Assembly (NCBI RefSeq): GCF_024385505.1
Contig: NZ_JANFLT010000005.1
Location: forward strand, 744,001-808,000
Length of the DNA stretch: 64,000 bases
Reading direction: 5' to 3'
Source of the DNA: Arthrobacter zhaoxinii
GTDB taxonomy: Bacteria > Actinomycetota > Actinomycetes > Actinomycetales > Micrococcaceae
Position 1 is the stretch's first letter; each line of letters begins with the position of its first letter. The notes below the pieces were generated by a model. That model searched no databases, had not been told where the DNA came from, and saw nothing but the letters and a program-made list of their open reading frames with translations. The translations under genes and the position numbers were made by a program. Shown here one piece after another: positions 27,432-37,340 of this stretch.

Positions 27432-29144
27432 TCAGAAGGGCGGAGTGCTCTCGTCTGGCTCCCGACTCGGTCCGCCGGTTCCTGCCTGCACGGTTCCCGA
27501 GCATCCGGCCCCGGAAGTACCAGATCCGTTGAAGTCGCTGCCCTGGGCGTCCGTGCGGTAGATCCGACCCATCGGCGAAGTCCACTCGATTACCCCGGGT
27601 GCCGGTTGCCTGGCCTTCCACAACCCGACTGTCTTGAAACGGTGGTGCTTCCTGCATAGGTGAGCCAGGTTCCCATGCTCGGTGGGACCATTGCTCGCCC
27701 AGGGCAGAGTGTGGTCTAGTTCGCAGTTCTCTGCTGCCACGCTGCATCCCGGGAACCGGCAGGTCCCGTCGCGGGCCTGCAGCCAACGTTTGAGCGCAGG
27801 CGGAATCCTGCGCCGCCTGCCGACTGCCAGGATCTCCCCGTCACCGCTCTGCAGCAGCCCGGTCCACCGTCCCATGCTCGCCAGCAGTTCGCGCGCAATC
27901 CCGGCACTGATCGGACCGTAGCCATTCAACTCCGCTGGCGCGTTTGAGAATCCCAACAGCGATTCGGCAGAGACAAGCACCATCACCTCCGCCCGCAGTC
28001 CCCCGGCTGGCCAGCTCTCTCCCGCGGTTGGTTCCCCTGCCGAGCCTGCCTGCATCCCTGCGGGCGGTTCCGCCACCGTTCCCGGCAGTCTGGTCGGCGC
28101 CGCCATGGATCGTGTCTCTTGGCCGGTAAGCGCCGCAACGAGGACGTCGGCACGCAGCTGGTCGAGAGTCCGGGAATCCCCGGCTTTCTGCTCCCCGCGT
28201 GCGCAGACGGTCAATCCGTTGAAGATCCCGTGCGCGGTAGCAGCCGGCAGGAACGCCGAAAGGACACCGATTCCGTCCGGCAGGTCCTCTACCCAGACCC
28301 TGCGATCCTGTGCGGCCCTCCGGTGGCGTTCCGGAATGGTATGAGGGAACATCCCCTCCCGCATCCGGCGGGCCGTGCGGTCGAACTGCGGACCGGTCTT
28401 CCCGGGAGCCAGTGGCAGCAGCTTGGCCTCAAGCAGCCTCCCGTCCTCGAGGCGCAGGCCGCCGGTCTGCTCCACAACGGTGCGGGCCCTGCGGTAATCA
28501 ATACCACCGTGTTCGAGAAGGGCCAGCGTCTCGGGGCATCTGGTGCACAACTGTTCCGAATCGGCGACCAGCCGCTGCGCGGTAACTCCGGGCAGGCACA
28601 GCAGGGCACCGATCTCGGCGGCGGTGGTACGCAGAACCCACTCCCCGTCCCACGGTGTGAAGGCAGCGTTCGGCTCGGGAGCCGCATCAGCCGCGGGCAC
28701 CGGATCCGGAGGTGCCGGGTATGGGTCCGGATGCGGGTAGAGGTTGTGTGCGGTGAGTTCCTGCAGCCGGTACACGGTGCGCGCCTGTTGCGCCTGCACC
28801 CAGCAGCCCACGGCATTGAGACGCTCCAGGGTCTGCAGCGCCGCTTCCTGCCCCAGTTCTTCCGGACTTTGGAGGGAGAGCATCCCCATCAACCCGGGCG
28901 GCAACACCGTGCCTGCAGCAGGAGCATCACCGGCGGACACGCAGAACACGCCCGGCAACTCCAGGCCCATGTCCGCCTGGCGGGATGCGCCGGTTGTCCA
29001 TGCGCTGGATGGCTCCCGCGGCCCTTCCGCGCGGCCCCCGGCATTTCCGGTACCCGCAGTGTCCGGACGCGGGCGTGCGCCCGGACGACGGTCGGAAGCC
29101 GCTCGGCTTCTGGGGTGCGAATTGCGGGTAGTGGCCTGTTCCAT
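27432..29144 (-). CDS. DUF222/HNH endonuclease domain protein (13E12 type), 570 aa
   Basis: Repeat-family protein found in several copies in many actinobacteria. The DUF222 region (about 80-420) is helical. The HNH nuclease sits near the C-terminus: CRFPGC, then CELDHTLPW, N in NLAHLC and KHHRFK, so zinc cysteines and catalytic His are present. The frame is open to 29222; the ATG at 29144 is preferred because the preceding residues look like translated non-coding DNA. No clear ribosome site supports either. A perfect GTGACC-A-GGTCAC palindrome lies upstream at 29275-29287. Its role in cells is not known. Confidence 0.82.
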   Translation of the reverse strand: MEQATTRNSHPRSRAASDRRPGARPRPDTAGTGNAGGRAEGPREPSSAWTTGASRQADMGLELPGVFCVSAGDAPAAGTVLPPGLMGMLSLQSPEELGQEAALQTLERLNAVGCWVQAQQARTVYRLQELTAHNLYPHPDPYPAPPDPVPAADAAPEPNAAFTPWDGEWVLRTTAAEIGALLCLPGVTAQRLVADSEQLCTRCPETLALLEHGGIDYRRARTVVEQTGGLRLEDGRLLEAKLLPLAPGKTGPQFDRTARRMREGMFPHTIPERHRRAAQDRRVWVEDLPDGIGVLSAFLPAATAHGIFNGLTVCARGEQKAGDSRTLDQLRADVLVAALTGQETRSMAAPTRLPGTVAEPPAGMQAGSAGEPTAGESWPAGGLRAEVMVLVSAESLLGFSNAPAELNGYGPISAGIARELLASMGRWTGLLQSGDGEILAVGRRRRIPPALKRWLQARDGTCRFPGCSVAAENCELDHTLPWASNGPTEHGNLAHLCRKHHRFKTVGLWKARQPAPGVIEWTSPMGRIYRTDAQGSDFNGSGTSGAGCSGTVQAGTGGPSREPDESTPPF

Positions 29145-29375
29145 GAGCAAAGTCCACCAGCATGAAGGCCTACCCTGACCAGTGGGCCGGCACTTTGTGG
29201 AAAACGGGGCTAGTGCTTTCATGACGGCTCAGCCTGTGGAGGAACACTCTGCTCCTGACCCTCACCCGTCTACAGTGACCAGGTCACAAAAGCCATGACA
29301 CCGGCCGTGCCAGGGGAAGCGCCTCAGTGGGGCCGCTGCCGGAAGTTGTTGCCCCGGATCAGTGCCGCTCCTGAT

Positions 29376-29765
29376 TCAACGATCCGCCCTATCGTGTCGC
29401 TTCTCCGTAGGTTCAGTGCCGCCCGCCGCAACAACCCGTTTCGCAGCATGGTTCGCCCGGGAGGCCGCCGCAAGAATCAACGCAAGCACTCCAAGGCTTC
29501 CTGCAATGGCACCGACGGCGAGCACTCCCTCGGTGCCGTCAAAGACCAGGGTGAGGATGCCCGTGACCATAAAAACGGCAGCTGCCGCGTGCGTGAGTCC
29601 GCGGGCTGCCTGATGTCCCGCCAGCCAGGCCTCCGGCGAAGCCGTCACGTATCCCGTTCGGATGCCGATCAGGCCGTTGACGCAGACCTTCCCCCGGGCA
29701 GTGGCTTCAGCTGCCCAGGACAGGCCGAGTCCGCACATTAGCATCACTATTCCCGTAAACCCCAT
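29376..29765 (-). CDS. SdpI/YhfL family membrane protein, 129 aa
   Basis: Three hydrophobic segments and the family stretch NGLIGIRTGYVTASPEAWLA, in which IGIRT and W...H are typical of SdpI proteins. Bacillus SdpI protects against the toxin SdpC, but most relatives have no known toxin partner and none is seen here. The charged C-terminus ends in EPTEKRHDRADR. Confidence 0.75.
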   Translation of the reverse strand: MGFTGIVMLMCGLGLSWAAEATARGKVCVNGLIGIRTGYVTASPEAWLAGHQAARGLTHAAAAVFMVTGILTLVFDGTEGVLAVGAIAGSLGVLALILAAASRANHAAKRVVAAGGTEPTEKRHDRADR

Positions 29766-29771
29766 GGCTAC

Positions 29772-29777
29772 AGGCTA
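29772..29777 (-). promoter_or_regulatory. -10 element for leaderless SdpI-like gene
   Basis: Minus strand TAGCCT ends 6 nt before the ATG at 29765 and overlaps the TAG stop of the NUDIX gene; no ribosome site. Confidence 0.45.
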
Positions 29778-30473
29778 CCGGGTGCGCTCATAGCGCCAGA
29801 AGGTTTTGTCCATCACGAGCCGGTGTCGCGCCGGCAAGGAAGCACCCGACGCTGGAGTAGAAGCCCCACCGACACCCCCGCCCGCGCCGTCGTACTCGTC
29901 GTCGCCCTCCCAGGCAAAAACGGTCACGGGCTCATATCCGGCGAGGGAGCGGGTCCGGAAGGTTTCCGGTTCAGCACGCGCAATCCGGGCAAGGGCCGCA
30001 TCGGCAGAGGCGTCGGTGGTCAACGAGTGCAAGGTCACCCAGGTCGGCGGAACCAACTGCATCAGCCCGTTGCGGTGCCGGTCCAAAGCTTCCGCCGGCA
30101 GCAGCCACAGATGGTTGAGCAGTTCCCCGGGGTTAAGGTGAATATCCCCGGCAGGAGCCTTCGCGGCAAAGAACCAGGTCTGGTAGCGCCGTGGGATGTT
30201 TTCCGGAGGGATCCAGCAGGAAAGCGGCACCAGGTCCCCGGCGCGGAGAACCAGCCCGGTCTCTTCCGCTGTTTCACGCACTCCGGCGCGCACAGCCGCG
30301 CTCTCTTCAGCCTCTCCATCGGCACGGTCTTCCGGGTCCACCCGTCCGCCGGGGAAGACCCAGGCACCGCCGAACGAGCCGGCAGTAGGCCGTTCCAGCA
30401 GCAGCACCTCGGGGCCGGCGTCGGAATCCCGAAGGAGTACGACAGTGGCCGCCGTACCGGTTAGTTCACTCAT
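29775..30473 (-). CDS. NUDIX hydrolase, 232 aa
   Basis: Hydrolase of nucleoside diphosphate-linked compounds. The NUDIX helix is seen as AGVRETAEETGL preceded by FPGGRVDPEDRAD; an insertion of several residues between the Gly and the RE..EE part makes it like the NUDT19/CoA-pyrophosphatase branch. The start is placed at ATG 30473 (MSELTGTAA), not at the upstream in-frame codons, because the NUDIX fold begins there. Confidence 0.85.
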   Translation of the reverse strand: MSELTGTAATVVLLRDSDAGPEVLLLERPTAGSFGGAWVFPGGRVDPEDRADGEAEESAAVRAGVRETAEETGLVLRAGDLVPLSCWIPPENIPRRYQTWFFAAKAPAGDIHLNPGELLNHLWLLPAEALDRHRNGLMQLVPPTWVTLHSLTTDASADAALARIARAEPETFRTRSLAGYEPVTVFAWEGDDEYDGAGGGVGGASTPASGASLPARHRLVMDKTFWRYERTR

Positions 30474-30480
30474 TCGAAAG

Positions 30481-30486
30481 AGCATA
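30481..30486 (-). promoter_or_regulatory. -10 element for leaderless NUDIX gene
   Basis: Minus strand TATGCT ends 7 nt before the ATG at 30473; no ribosome site in between. Confidence 0.45.
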
Positions 30487-30527
30487 ACGAATACCGGCGG
30501 CGGCCACTGCAAAAAACGTCCGGAGAG

Positions 30528-31256
30528 CTAGAGCACCTTGGCCAGGAAGTCCTGCAGGCGCGGAGCCTGCGGGCTGCCGAAGAGCAGCTCCGGGGTGTTC
30601 TCCTCGACGATGTGGCCGTCGGCCATGAAGATCACGCGGTCGGCCACTTCGCGGGCGAAGCCCATCTCGTGGGTGACCACAACCATGGTCATGCCTTCCC
30701 GGGCCAGGTCACGGATAACCTGCAGCACTTCACCGACCATTTCCGGGTCGAGCGCCGAGGTGGCCTCATCGAAGAGCATGATGTCCGGCTGCATTGCCAG
30801 CGCCCGGGCAATAGCCACACGCTGCTTCTGGCCGCCGGAAAGCTGCGCGGGGCGGGCATCGGCCTTGTCTGCCAGGCCCACCCGGTCCAGCAGGGCAAGG
30901 GCGGTCTTGCGGACCTCGGCCTTCGGTGCCTTCTTCAGCTGCACCGGCGCCAGCATGATGTTGTCCAGCACGCTCATGTGCGGGAACAGGTTGAAGTGCT
31001 GAAACACCATGCCGATGTGCTGGCGCACCTCGTTCAGGTTCACCTTGGGATCGGTGAGGTCGAAACCGTCAACCATGACCGTGCCGCCGGTGATGTCTTC
31101 CAGCTTGTTCAGGCAGCGCAGGAAGGTGGACTTGCCGGAGCCGGACGGGCCGATGACGCAGACTACTTCGCCTTCGGCCACGCTGACGTCCAGTCCTTTA
31201 AGGACTTCGTTGGACCCGTAGGATTTCCGCAGTCCAATGGTTTGGATCTTGCTCAC
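30528..31256 (-). CDS. glnQ: Polar amino-acid ABC transporter ATP-binding protein, 242 aa
   Basis: GlnQ/HisP-type ATPase. Walker [10 protein letters not shown] (about 33-41), the Q-loop [11 protein letters not shown] typical of amino-acid importers, the signature [15 protein letters not shown], Walker [15 protein letters not shown] and the switch His in [10 protein letters not shown] are all present. It overlaps the fused binding protein/permease gene upstream by 4 nt. Confidence 0.95.
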   Translation of the reverse strand: MSKIQTIGLRKSYGSNEVLKGLDVSVAEGEVVCVIGPSGSGKSTFLRCLNKLEDITGGTVMVDGFDLTDPKVNLNEVRQHIGMVFQHFNLFPHMSVLDNIMLAPVQLKKAPKAEVRKTALALLDRVGLADKADARPAQLSGGQKQRVAIARALAMQPDIMLFDEATSALDPEMVGEVLQVIRDLAREGMTMVVVTHEMGFAREVADRVIFMADGHIVEENTPELLFGSPQAPRLQDFLAKVL

Positions 31257-32713
31257 TTGTTAAACCTCTTATCCAGGACGTCCGCCAGCTTGGTCAGCAG
31301 CGTAATGACGATGAAGTACAGGGCAGCCACGATGATCAGTACTTCAGCGGTACGGAAGTTCACCGCGTAGATCTGCTGGCCCTGGTACGTCAGCTCCGCA
31401 AAGCCGATGACGGCAAGCAGGGAGGTGTCCTTCAAGGTAATAACGAACTGGTTGATGAAGGACGGCGTCATGATCTTGATGGCCTGCGGAATGATGACCT
31501 TCTGCATGGTTTTTCCGTAGCCGAGTCCGAGGCTGCGGGCCGCTTCCATCTGGCCGGGATCCACGGACTGGATGCCGCCGCGGACAATCTCGGTCATGTA
31601 GGCGCCGGCGTTCAGGCTCAGCGTCAGCACGCCGGCAGTGAGTACGTCCACCGGCTGGCCGATGATCTGCGGCAGGCCGAAGTAGAAGAAGAAGGCCTGC
31701 ACCAGTACCGGGGTGCCGCGGAAGATGCTCACGTAGACGGTGGCGATGCCGCGGAGGATCCGCGAGGACCCGACCTTCAGGAAGCCGAAGAAGACGCCGA
31801 GGACGAGGGCAAAGAGCAGCGACAGCGCGGTTGCCAGCAGGGTCAGGCCCATGCCCTTGGCGAAGGCGGGGCCGTTGTCCGTGATCAGGGACCAGAAGCT
31901 GGAATCCTTGGCACCGGCCTCGAGGTAGGTGTCCAGGATCTCGTCGTACTCGCCGCTTTCCTTCAGGTCGGCGAGGCCGTCGTTGAAGGCGGTCAGGAGT
32001 TCGGGATTGGCGCCCTTGTTGACGGCAAAACCGTAGGCGCTGCCGGCTTCCTTCTCGGTGACGGTCTTCAGCCCGTTGCCGGAGGCAACGCCGTAGGCAA
32101 GCACGGGGTAGTCGTCGAACACGGCCACGGAGCCGCCGGCCTTGACGTCGTCGTACATCTGGGCGGACTGCGCGAAGGCAACCACTTCGAAGCCGTAGTC
32201 GTCCTTGATGGACTCGGCGAAGGTCTGGCCTTCGGTGCCGGTCTTGACCGCTACGCGCTTGCCGCGCAGATCCTCGTACCCGGCGACGTCGTTGTTGTTC
32301 TCGGCGACGGCCATCTGGATGCCGGACTCGAAGTACGGGTCCGAGAAGTCGAAGACCTGCCGGCGTTCGTCGGTGATGGACATACCGGCAATAACGCCGT
32401 CCACCTGGTTGGACTGCAGCGACTGCAGTGCCGCGTCGAAGCCGAGGGACTGGATTTCGACGTTGAAGCCCTCCTCCTCGGCAATCGCGTTGAGGAGGTC
32501 CATGTCGATGCCCACGAGTTCGCCGTTTTCACGGAATTCGAACGGTGCGAACGTGGTATCGGTGCCGATGACGAAGGTCTCGCCTTCGACGCCGTCCGCT
32601 GCGACTGCTCCGGCCGCAGGAATCCCCAGCAGCAAAGCCAGGGTTGCGAGGAAGGTGGTCAGCGGTACGGCCAGTTTAGCCGGGCCCTTTAAGGCCCGTT
32701 TGCCACTAAGCAA
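31253..32713 (-). CDS. Amino-acid ABC transporter, binding protein fused to permease, 486 aa
   Basis: Signal peptide/anchor (about 15-38), a periplasmic-type binding domain SBP_bac_3 (about 45-265: [20 protein letters not shown], then [11 protein letters not shown]), then a GlnP-type permease (about 285-480) with the EAA loop [12 protein letters not shown]. Binding protein and permease in one chain, as in GlnPQ-like systems, so substrate capture is tethered to the channel. TTG start at 32713 with AGGAG 9 nt upstream. The ligand is likely glutamine, glutamate or another polar amino acid; next to glnE, glutamine is plausible but not proved. Confidence 0.92.
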   Translation of the reverse strand: MLSGKRALKGPAKLAVPLTTFLATLALLLGIPAAGAVAADGVEGETFVIGTDTTFAPFEFRENGELVGIDMDLLNAIAEEEGFNVEIQSLGFDAALQSLQSNQVDGVIAGMSITDERRQVFDFSDPYFESGIQMAVAENNNDVAGYEDLRGKRVAVKTGTEGQTFAESIKDDYGFEVVAFAQSAQMYDDVKAGGSVAVFDDYPVLAYGVASGNGLKTVTEKEAGSAYGFAVNKGANPELLTAFNDGLADLKESGEYDEILDTYLEAGAKDSSFWSLITDNGPAFAKGMGLTLLATALSLLFALVLGVFFGFLKVGSSRILRGIATVYVSIFRGTPVLVQAFFFYFGLPQIIGQPVDVLTAGVLTLSLNAGAYMTEIVRGGIQSVDPGQMEAARSLGLGYGKTMQKVIIPQAIKIMTPSFINQFVITLKDTSLLAVIGFAELTYQGQQIYAVNFRTAEVLIIVAALYFIVITLLTKLADVLDKRFNK

Positions 32714-32760
32714 AGTAAACGTCTCCTAGCTCTATCACTGCGGCACACGCCGCAAATGCC

Positions 32761-32789
32761 CTCATAGAGCGTACCTAGAGCAGTGGCAA
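32761..32789 (-). promoter_or_regulatory. Promoter of the amino-acid ABC operon
   Basis: Minus strand TTGCCA (32789-32784), 17-nt spacer, TATGAG (32766-32761), leaving a leader of about 40 nt that can form a GCGGC/GCCGC hairpin. Confidence 0.4.
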
Positions 32790-32823
32790 TGCAACGAACC
32801 GATTGGGCCGTCAGCGACGTGAG

Positions 32824-35800
32824 CTAGGTCCCGTATCCGTAGAAATACCGTTCGAAAACGGCCCGGGCATGCCGGGTGACCTTCAGGTAATCCTCCTCCA
32901 GAACCCCGCCCTGACCTGCACCGTAACCGCACCAGCGGGCCACCGCGTCCAGTTCCCGGCGGGAAGAGGGCAGCACATCGGGGTTCCGTCCGCCGCGGAT
33001 AACATTTGCGCTACGGACCCGGCTGGCCAGCAGCCAGGCCTGCCGGAGGGTCTCGACGTCGACGGCGGGAAGCAGCTCGGCCGCCTCGACCGCCTCCAGC
33101 GCGGGCAGGGTCGCCGTCGTCCGCAGCTCCGGCACCCGGCGGGCATGCTGCAGCTGGAGCAGCTGCACGAGCCACTCCACGTCGCTGAGGCTGCCGCGTC
33201 CAAGTTTCAGCTGCCGGGAAGGATCCGCTCCCCGGGGCAGGCGTTCGGCTTCCACGCGTGCCTTGATCCGGCGGATCTCCCGGACGTCCTTGGCCGTGAC
33301 GTCCTCCGGGTAGCGCACCGGGTCGATCAGTGCCATGAAATCCTCGGCCAGCGCGTCGCTGCCGGCCATGGGACGCGCCCGCAGCAGGGCCTGCGCCTCC
33401 CAGACCACTGACCAGCGTTCGTAGTAGCCGCGGTAGGACTCCAGGCTCCGCACCAGCGGGCCCTGCCTGCCCTCGGGGCGCAGGCCGGCGTCGAGAACCA
33501 GGGGGCGCTCGGCCCGGACAGCCGGGCTGCACGGCTGCTGCAGGTAGGTGGAGATCTGCGAGACGACCTTCTCGGCCTGGGCCTGGGCTGCCGCCGGCTC
33601 GACGCCGGGCAGCGGGCGGTGCACGTACATCACATCCGCGTCGGAGCCGTAGCCGATCTCCCGTCCACCCTGCCGTCCCATTGCAACCACCAGCAGATCC
33701 GTGAGCTTCTCGCTGCTGCCGAACACCTCCGACTCCGCAACATTCAGGGCACCCAGGACGGCGGCACGGTCGGCGTCCGCCAGGGCGCGGCCGACCTCCT
33801 GCTGGCTGAGCAGCCCGGCGCTGTCGGCGATCGCTATGCGCAGCATCTCGCGGCGGCGGATCAGCCGGATGAGCCGCATGGCTTCACCCGGGTGCGGGTG
33901 GCGGGACATCTTCGACTGGATTTCCAGCCACTGCGTGTCGAAGGACGCCGGCACCAGGTCCTTGTCGGACCCGAGCCAGGCGGTCGATTCCGGCGAGACC
34001 TCCAGCAGGTCGGTAATGAACCGGCTCGAGGAGAGGATGGAGCACAGCCGCTCCCCCGCTGCCGAGGAGTCGCGCAGCATCCCCAGATACCAGTGGGTGT
34101 CGCCCAGGTTTTCGCTCAGCCGGCGGAAGCCCAGCAGACCGGCGTCGGGGTCCACGCCGTCGGCGAGCCAGGCGAGCAGCACCGGGAGCAGCTGCCGCTG
34201 CAGGGCGGCGCGCCGGCTCACACCCACGGTAAGTGCTTCAATGTGGCGCATCGCGCCGCGGGGGTCCACATAGCCCAGCGCGGCCAGGCGCGCCTGGGCG
34301 GCCTCGGGGGTCAGCCGGACTTCATCCGCGCTGAGGTGCGCGGCCGTACTGAGCAGCGGCCGGTAGAAAATGCTTTCATGCAGCTGCCGCACCAGGCGTT
34401 TGGTGCGCTGCCACTGTTCGCGCAGGCGTTCGGCGCTGGGGCGTTCGGAGGACAGGGATCCGGCGCTGGCCTTGGCCAGTGCCCTCAGCGCTGCCTCCTC
34501 CTCGGGCATCAGATGGGTCCGGCGCATATGCACCATCTGGATGCGGTGCTCGAGCACCCGCAGGTAGCGGTAGGACTCGTCCAGCGCCCGCGCGTCGCTG
34601 CGCCCGATGTAGCCGGCCTCGCTGAGCGCCGCGATGGCAGCGGTCGTCGCGCGTACCCGGAGGCTTTCGTCGACCCTGCCGTGCACCAGCTGAAGCAGCT
34701 GGACAGTAAATTCGACGTCGCGCAGTCCGCCGCTGCCGAGCTTCAGCTGCCGTGATTCTTCGTGGCCGGGGATGTTGTCCGTGACCCTGCGGCGCATCGC
34801 CTGCACCGATTCCACGAAGCCGTCCCGTTCGGAGCTGCTCCAGATCAAGGGGGCAACGGCTTCCTCATAGCGCCGGCCGAGCTCCCGGTCCCCCGCCATG
34901 GCCCGGGCCTTAAGCAGCGCCTGGAACTCCCAGCTGTGCGCCCAGCGCTGGTAGTAGCTCACATGCGAGTCCAGGGTACGCACCAGCGGGCCGTCCTTAC
35001 CCTCGGGACGCAGGTTGGTGTCCACTTCCCAGAGCGGAGGCTCCGGCGCCGAGGCGTTGATGGCGCGCGAAATCCCGGCGGCCAGCGCGGTGCCGATGGT
35101 GGACGCCCGCTCTTCCGGCAGCCCGGAGGCCTCAATCACGTAGATGACGTCCACATCGGAGATATAGTTCAGCTCCCGCGCGCCGGCTTTGCCCATTCCG
35201 ATGACGGCGAGGCGCACGGCGGAAATCTCTTCGGCCGGAAAGCTTGCCGCCAGCTCCGCCCGGGAAACCGCCAGGGCAGCCTCCAGCGCTGCGCCGGCCA
35301 GGTCGGCAAGCTCCCGTCCTGCCGCCGGCAGGTAGTCCGTCGGGGATGCCGCGCCGAGATCCCGCACGGCGAGGTCCAGCAGGTGCCGCCGGTACCGGGA
35401 CCGCAGCGCCACGTAGGCTTCGGTGCCCGTCAGGCCGGCCACGGGCGCCGCACCACTGCCCGCGTGCACGGCGTCGAGCAGCGAGGCCCGCAGAGTGGGC
35501 TCATCCGTGCTGCCCGGTTCCGCGCGCAGCTGGCGGTGCAGGACGCCGACGTCGCCCGGATGACGCATCAGGAACTCCGCCAGGGCGTCGGAGGCCCCCA
35601 GCAGGCGGAACAGGGCTTCGCTGCGCTCGGTCCCGGCGTTGACCAGGTCCACCAGCTCCGGGGCGCGGCCGATCAGCCGCACCAGTGACTGGAGGGCCAG
35701 ATCCGGGTCCGCCGAAAAGGCGAACCCGGCAAACAATGCTTCTTCGTCCACGCCCTCGAGTTCCCGGGCTGCCAGGAACCGCGTGCTTTTTTCCAGGTCG

Positions 35801-35838
35801 CGGAAACCTGTGGCGATCAGCCGTCGGGTCAGGCTCAT
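32824..35838 (-). CDS. glnE: Glutamine synthetase adenylyl-transferase/removase, 1004 aa
   Basis: Bifunctional regulator that adds or removes AMP on GlnA. Two nucleotidyltransferase domains: the N-terminal removase with ISDVDVIYV (about 225) and the C-terminal transferase with GSDADVMYVH (about 740), separated by helical regulatory regions. Each domain is followed by a matching RQLKLGSGGLRDVEF / RQLKLGRGSLSDVEW element. Full length for the actinobacterial form. GAGGGAG precedes the ATG. It follows glnA2 by 11 nt on the same strand. Confidence 0.96.
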   Translation of the reverse strand: MSLTRRLIATGFRDLEKSTRFLAARELEGVDEEALFAGFAFSADPDLALQSLVRLIGRAPELVDLVNAGTERSEALFRLLGASDALAEFLMRHPGDVGVLHRQLRAEPGSTDEPTLRASLLDAVHAGSGAAPVAGLTGTEAYVALRSRYRRHLLDLAVRDLGAASPTDYLPAAGRELADLAGAALEAALAVSRAELAASFPAEEISAVRLAVIGMGKAGARELNYISDVDVIYVIEASGLPEERASTIGTALAAGISRAINASAPEPPLWEVDTNLRPEGKDGPLVRTLDSHVSYYQRWAHSWEFQALLKARAMAGDRELGRRYEEAVAPLIWSSSERDGFVESVQAMRRRVTDNIPGHEESRQLKLGSGGLRDVEFTVQLLQLVHGRVDESLRVRATTAAIAALSEAGYIGRSDARALDESYRYLRVLEHRIQMVHMRRTHLMPEEEAALRALAKASAGSLSSERPSAERLREQWQRTKRLVRQLHESIFYRPLLSTAAHLSADEVRLTPEAAQARLAALGYVDPRGAMRHIEALTVGVSRRAALQRQLLPVLLAWLADGVDPDAGLLGFRRLSENLGDTHWYLGMLRDSSAAGERLCSILSSSRFITDLLEVSPESTAWLGSDKDLVPASFDTQWLEIQSKMSRHPHPGEAMRLIRLIRRREMLRIAIADSAGLLSQQEVGRALADADRAAVLGALNVAESEVFGSSEKLTDLLVVAMGRQGGREIGYGSDADVMYVHRPLPGVEPAAAQAQAEKVVSQISTYLQQPCSPAVRAERPLVLDAGLRPEGRQGPLVRSLESYRGYYERWSVVWEAQALLRARPMAGSDALAEDFMALIDPVRYPEDVTAKDVREIRRIKARVEAERLPRGADPSRQLKLGRGSLSDVEWLVQLLQLQHARRVPELRTTATLPALEAVEAAELLPAVDVETLRQAWLLASRVRSANVIRGGRNPDVLPSSRRELDAVARWCGYGAGQGGVLEEDYLKVTRHARAVFERYFYGYGT

Positions 35839-35849
35839 CGGTGCTCCCT

Positions 35850-37190
35850 CTAGAGAATGCCCAGGTTCTTCTGCAGTTCGAACCGTGTCACTTGCTGGCG
35901 GTATTCGTTCCAGTCCGCGCGCTTGTTGCGCAGGAAATTCTCGAACACCTGCTCGCCCAGGATGTCGGCGACGAGCTCGGATTCCTCCATCACGCGCACC
36001 GCGTCATGCAGCGAGGCCGGCAGCGGGTCATGGCCCATGGCACGGCGTTCGGCGGCGCTCAGGCTCTCAATATCGTCTTCGGCACCCGGCGGCAGCTCGT
36101 ATCCCTCTTCGATGCCCTTCAATCCGGCGCCCAGCAGCACCGCGTAGGCCAGGTACGGGTTGGCCGCGGAGTCAATGCCGCGGTATTCGATGCGGGCCGA
36201 CTGGCCCTTGTTCGGCTTGTACAACGGCACCCGCAGCAGTGCGGACCGGTTGTTGTGGCCCCAGGAGAGGTAGCTCGGGGCCTCACCGCCGCCCCAGAGC
36301 CGCTTGTAGGAGTTCACGAACTGGTTGGTCACGGCCGTGAATTCCGGCGCATGCCGCAGGATGCCCGCCATGAACTGGCGTGCCGTGGTGGACAGCTGGA
36401 ACTCGGCGCCGGCCTGGAAGAAGGCGTTGCTGTCGCCTTCGAAGAGCGAGAAGTGGGTGTGCATGCCGGAGCCGGGGTGGTGCGAGAAGGGCTTGGGCAT
36501 AAAGCTCGCGTAGCAGTTGGTCATCAGCGCGACCTCTTTGACCACTGTGCGGAAGGTCATGATGTTGTCGGCGGTCTGCAGCGCATCGGCGTAGCGCAGA
36601 TCGATTTCGTTCTGCCCGGGCCCGGCCTCGTGGTGGCTGAACTCCACGGAGATGCCGACGGCCTCCAGCATGGACACTGCCGTGCGGCGGAAGTCCTGGG
36701 CCACGCCGCCGGGAACGTGGTCGAAGTAGCCCGCCTGGTCCACGGGAACGGGCTGGCCGTCTTCGCCGAGCTCGTCCGACTTCAGCAGGTAGAACTCAAT
36801 CTCGGGGTGGGTGTAGCAGGTGAAGCCCATGTCAGCGGCCTTGGCCAGCTGGCGCTTGAGGACGTTGCGCGGATCGGCAGCCGACGGCTGGCCGTCCGGG
36901 GTGAGGATGTCGCAGAACATCCGCGAGGTCTGCTCCTCGTCGCCGCGCCAGGGCAGGATCTGGAAGGTGGCGGGATCAGGCTGGGCCAGCAGGTCCGACT
37001 CGAAGATCCGAGCCAGGCCCTCAACGGAGGAACCGTCAAAGCCCAGGCCCTCCTCAAAGGCGCCTTCGACTTCCGCCGGGGCCAGCGCCACGGATTTCAG
37101 CTGGCCGACGACGTCGGTAAACCACAACCGCACAAACCGGACATCGCGCTCCTCGATGGTGCGCAGAACGAATTCCTGCTGGCGGTTCAT
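35850..37190 (-). CDS. glnA2: Glutamine synthetase, GlnA2 type, 446 aa
   Basis: Second type I synthetase. FDGSSVEGL, the metal stretch HPEIEFYLL, HHEAGPGQNEIDL, HPGSGMHTHFSLF and NNRSALLRVP are intact, so the active site looks complete. The adenylylation loop of GlnA1 ([10 protein letters not shown]) is replaced by EEGYELPPGAEDD; relatives in Mycobacterium (GlnA2) are also next to glnE. May work in polyamine or minor glutamine metabolism, but this is inferred. Confidence 0.93.
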   Translation of the reverse strand: MNRQQEFVLRTIEERDVRFVRLWFTDVVGQLKSVALAPAEVEGAFEEGLGFDGSSVEGLARIFESDLLAQPDPATFQILPWRGDEEQTSRMFCDILTPDGQPSAADPRNVLKRQLAKAADMGFTCYTHPEIEFYLLKSDELGEDGQPVPVDQAGYFDHVPGGVAQDFRRTAVSMLEAVGISVEFSHHEAGPGQNEIDLRYADALQTADNIMTFRTVVKEVALMTNCYASFMPKPFSHHPGSGMHTHFSLFEGDSNAFFQAGAEFQLSTTARQFMAGILRHAPEFTAVTNQFVNSYKRLWGGGEAPSYLSWGHNNRSALLRVPLYKPNKGQSARIEYRGIDSAANPYLAYAVLLGAGLKGIEEGYELPPGAEDDIESLSAAERRAMGHDPLPASLHDAVRVMEESELVADILGEQVFENFLRNKRADWNEYRQQVTRFELQKNLGIL

Positions 37191-37328
37191 CCTTACCTTC
37201 TTTCCTCTTCACGGCTCAGAGACATGTGAAACCTTCTTCACTCTACCTAGGTGTGGAGGGTTTGGGCGGCAGCCCGCCCGGATCCCCGCAACCGGGCCGC
37301 CGGGAGGTTCCTGCGGGGCGTTCTTTAG

Positions 37329-37334
37329 TAGGCT
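37329..37334 (+). promoter_or_regulatory. -10 element for leaderless panB
   Basis: TAGGCT ends 6 nt before the panB ATG, the same hexamer as at lipB; no ribosome site. Confidence 0.45.
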
Positions 37335-37340
37335 CGAAGC

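Noticed and set aside
27310-27786. Minus-strand frame of 158 codons after the esterase gene
   Set aside because: Overlaps the HNH gene in another frame and reads as low-complexity Arg/Pro/Gly; 27310-27431 holds nothing I can support.
29275-29287. GTGACC-A-GGTCAC palindrome upstream of the HNH gene
   Set aside because: Short and GC-rich enough to occur by chance, with no promoter clearly next to it.
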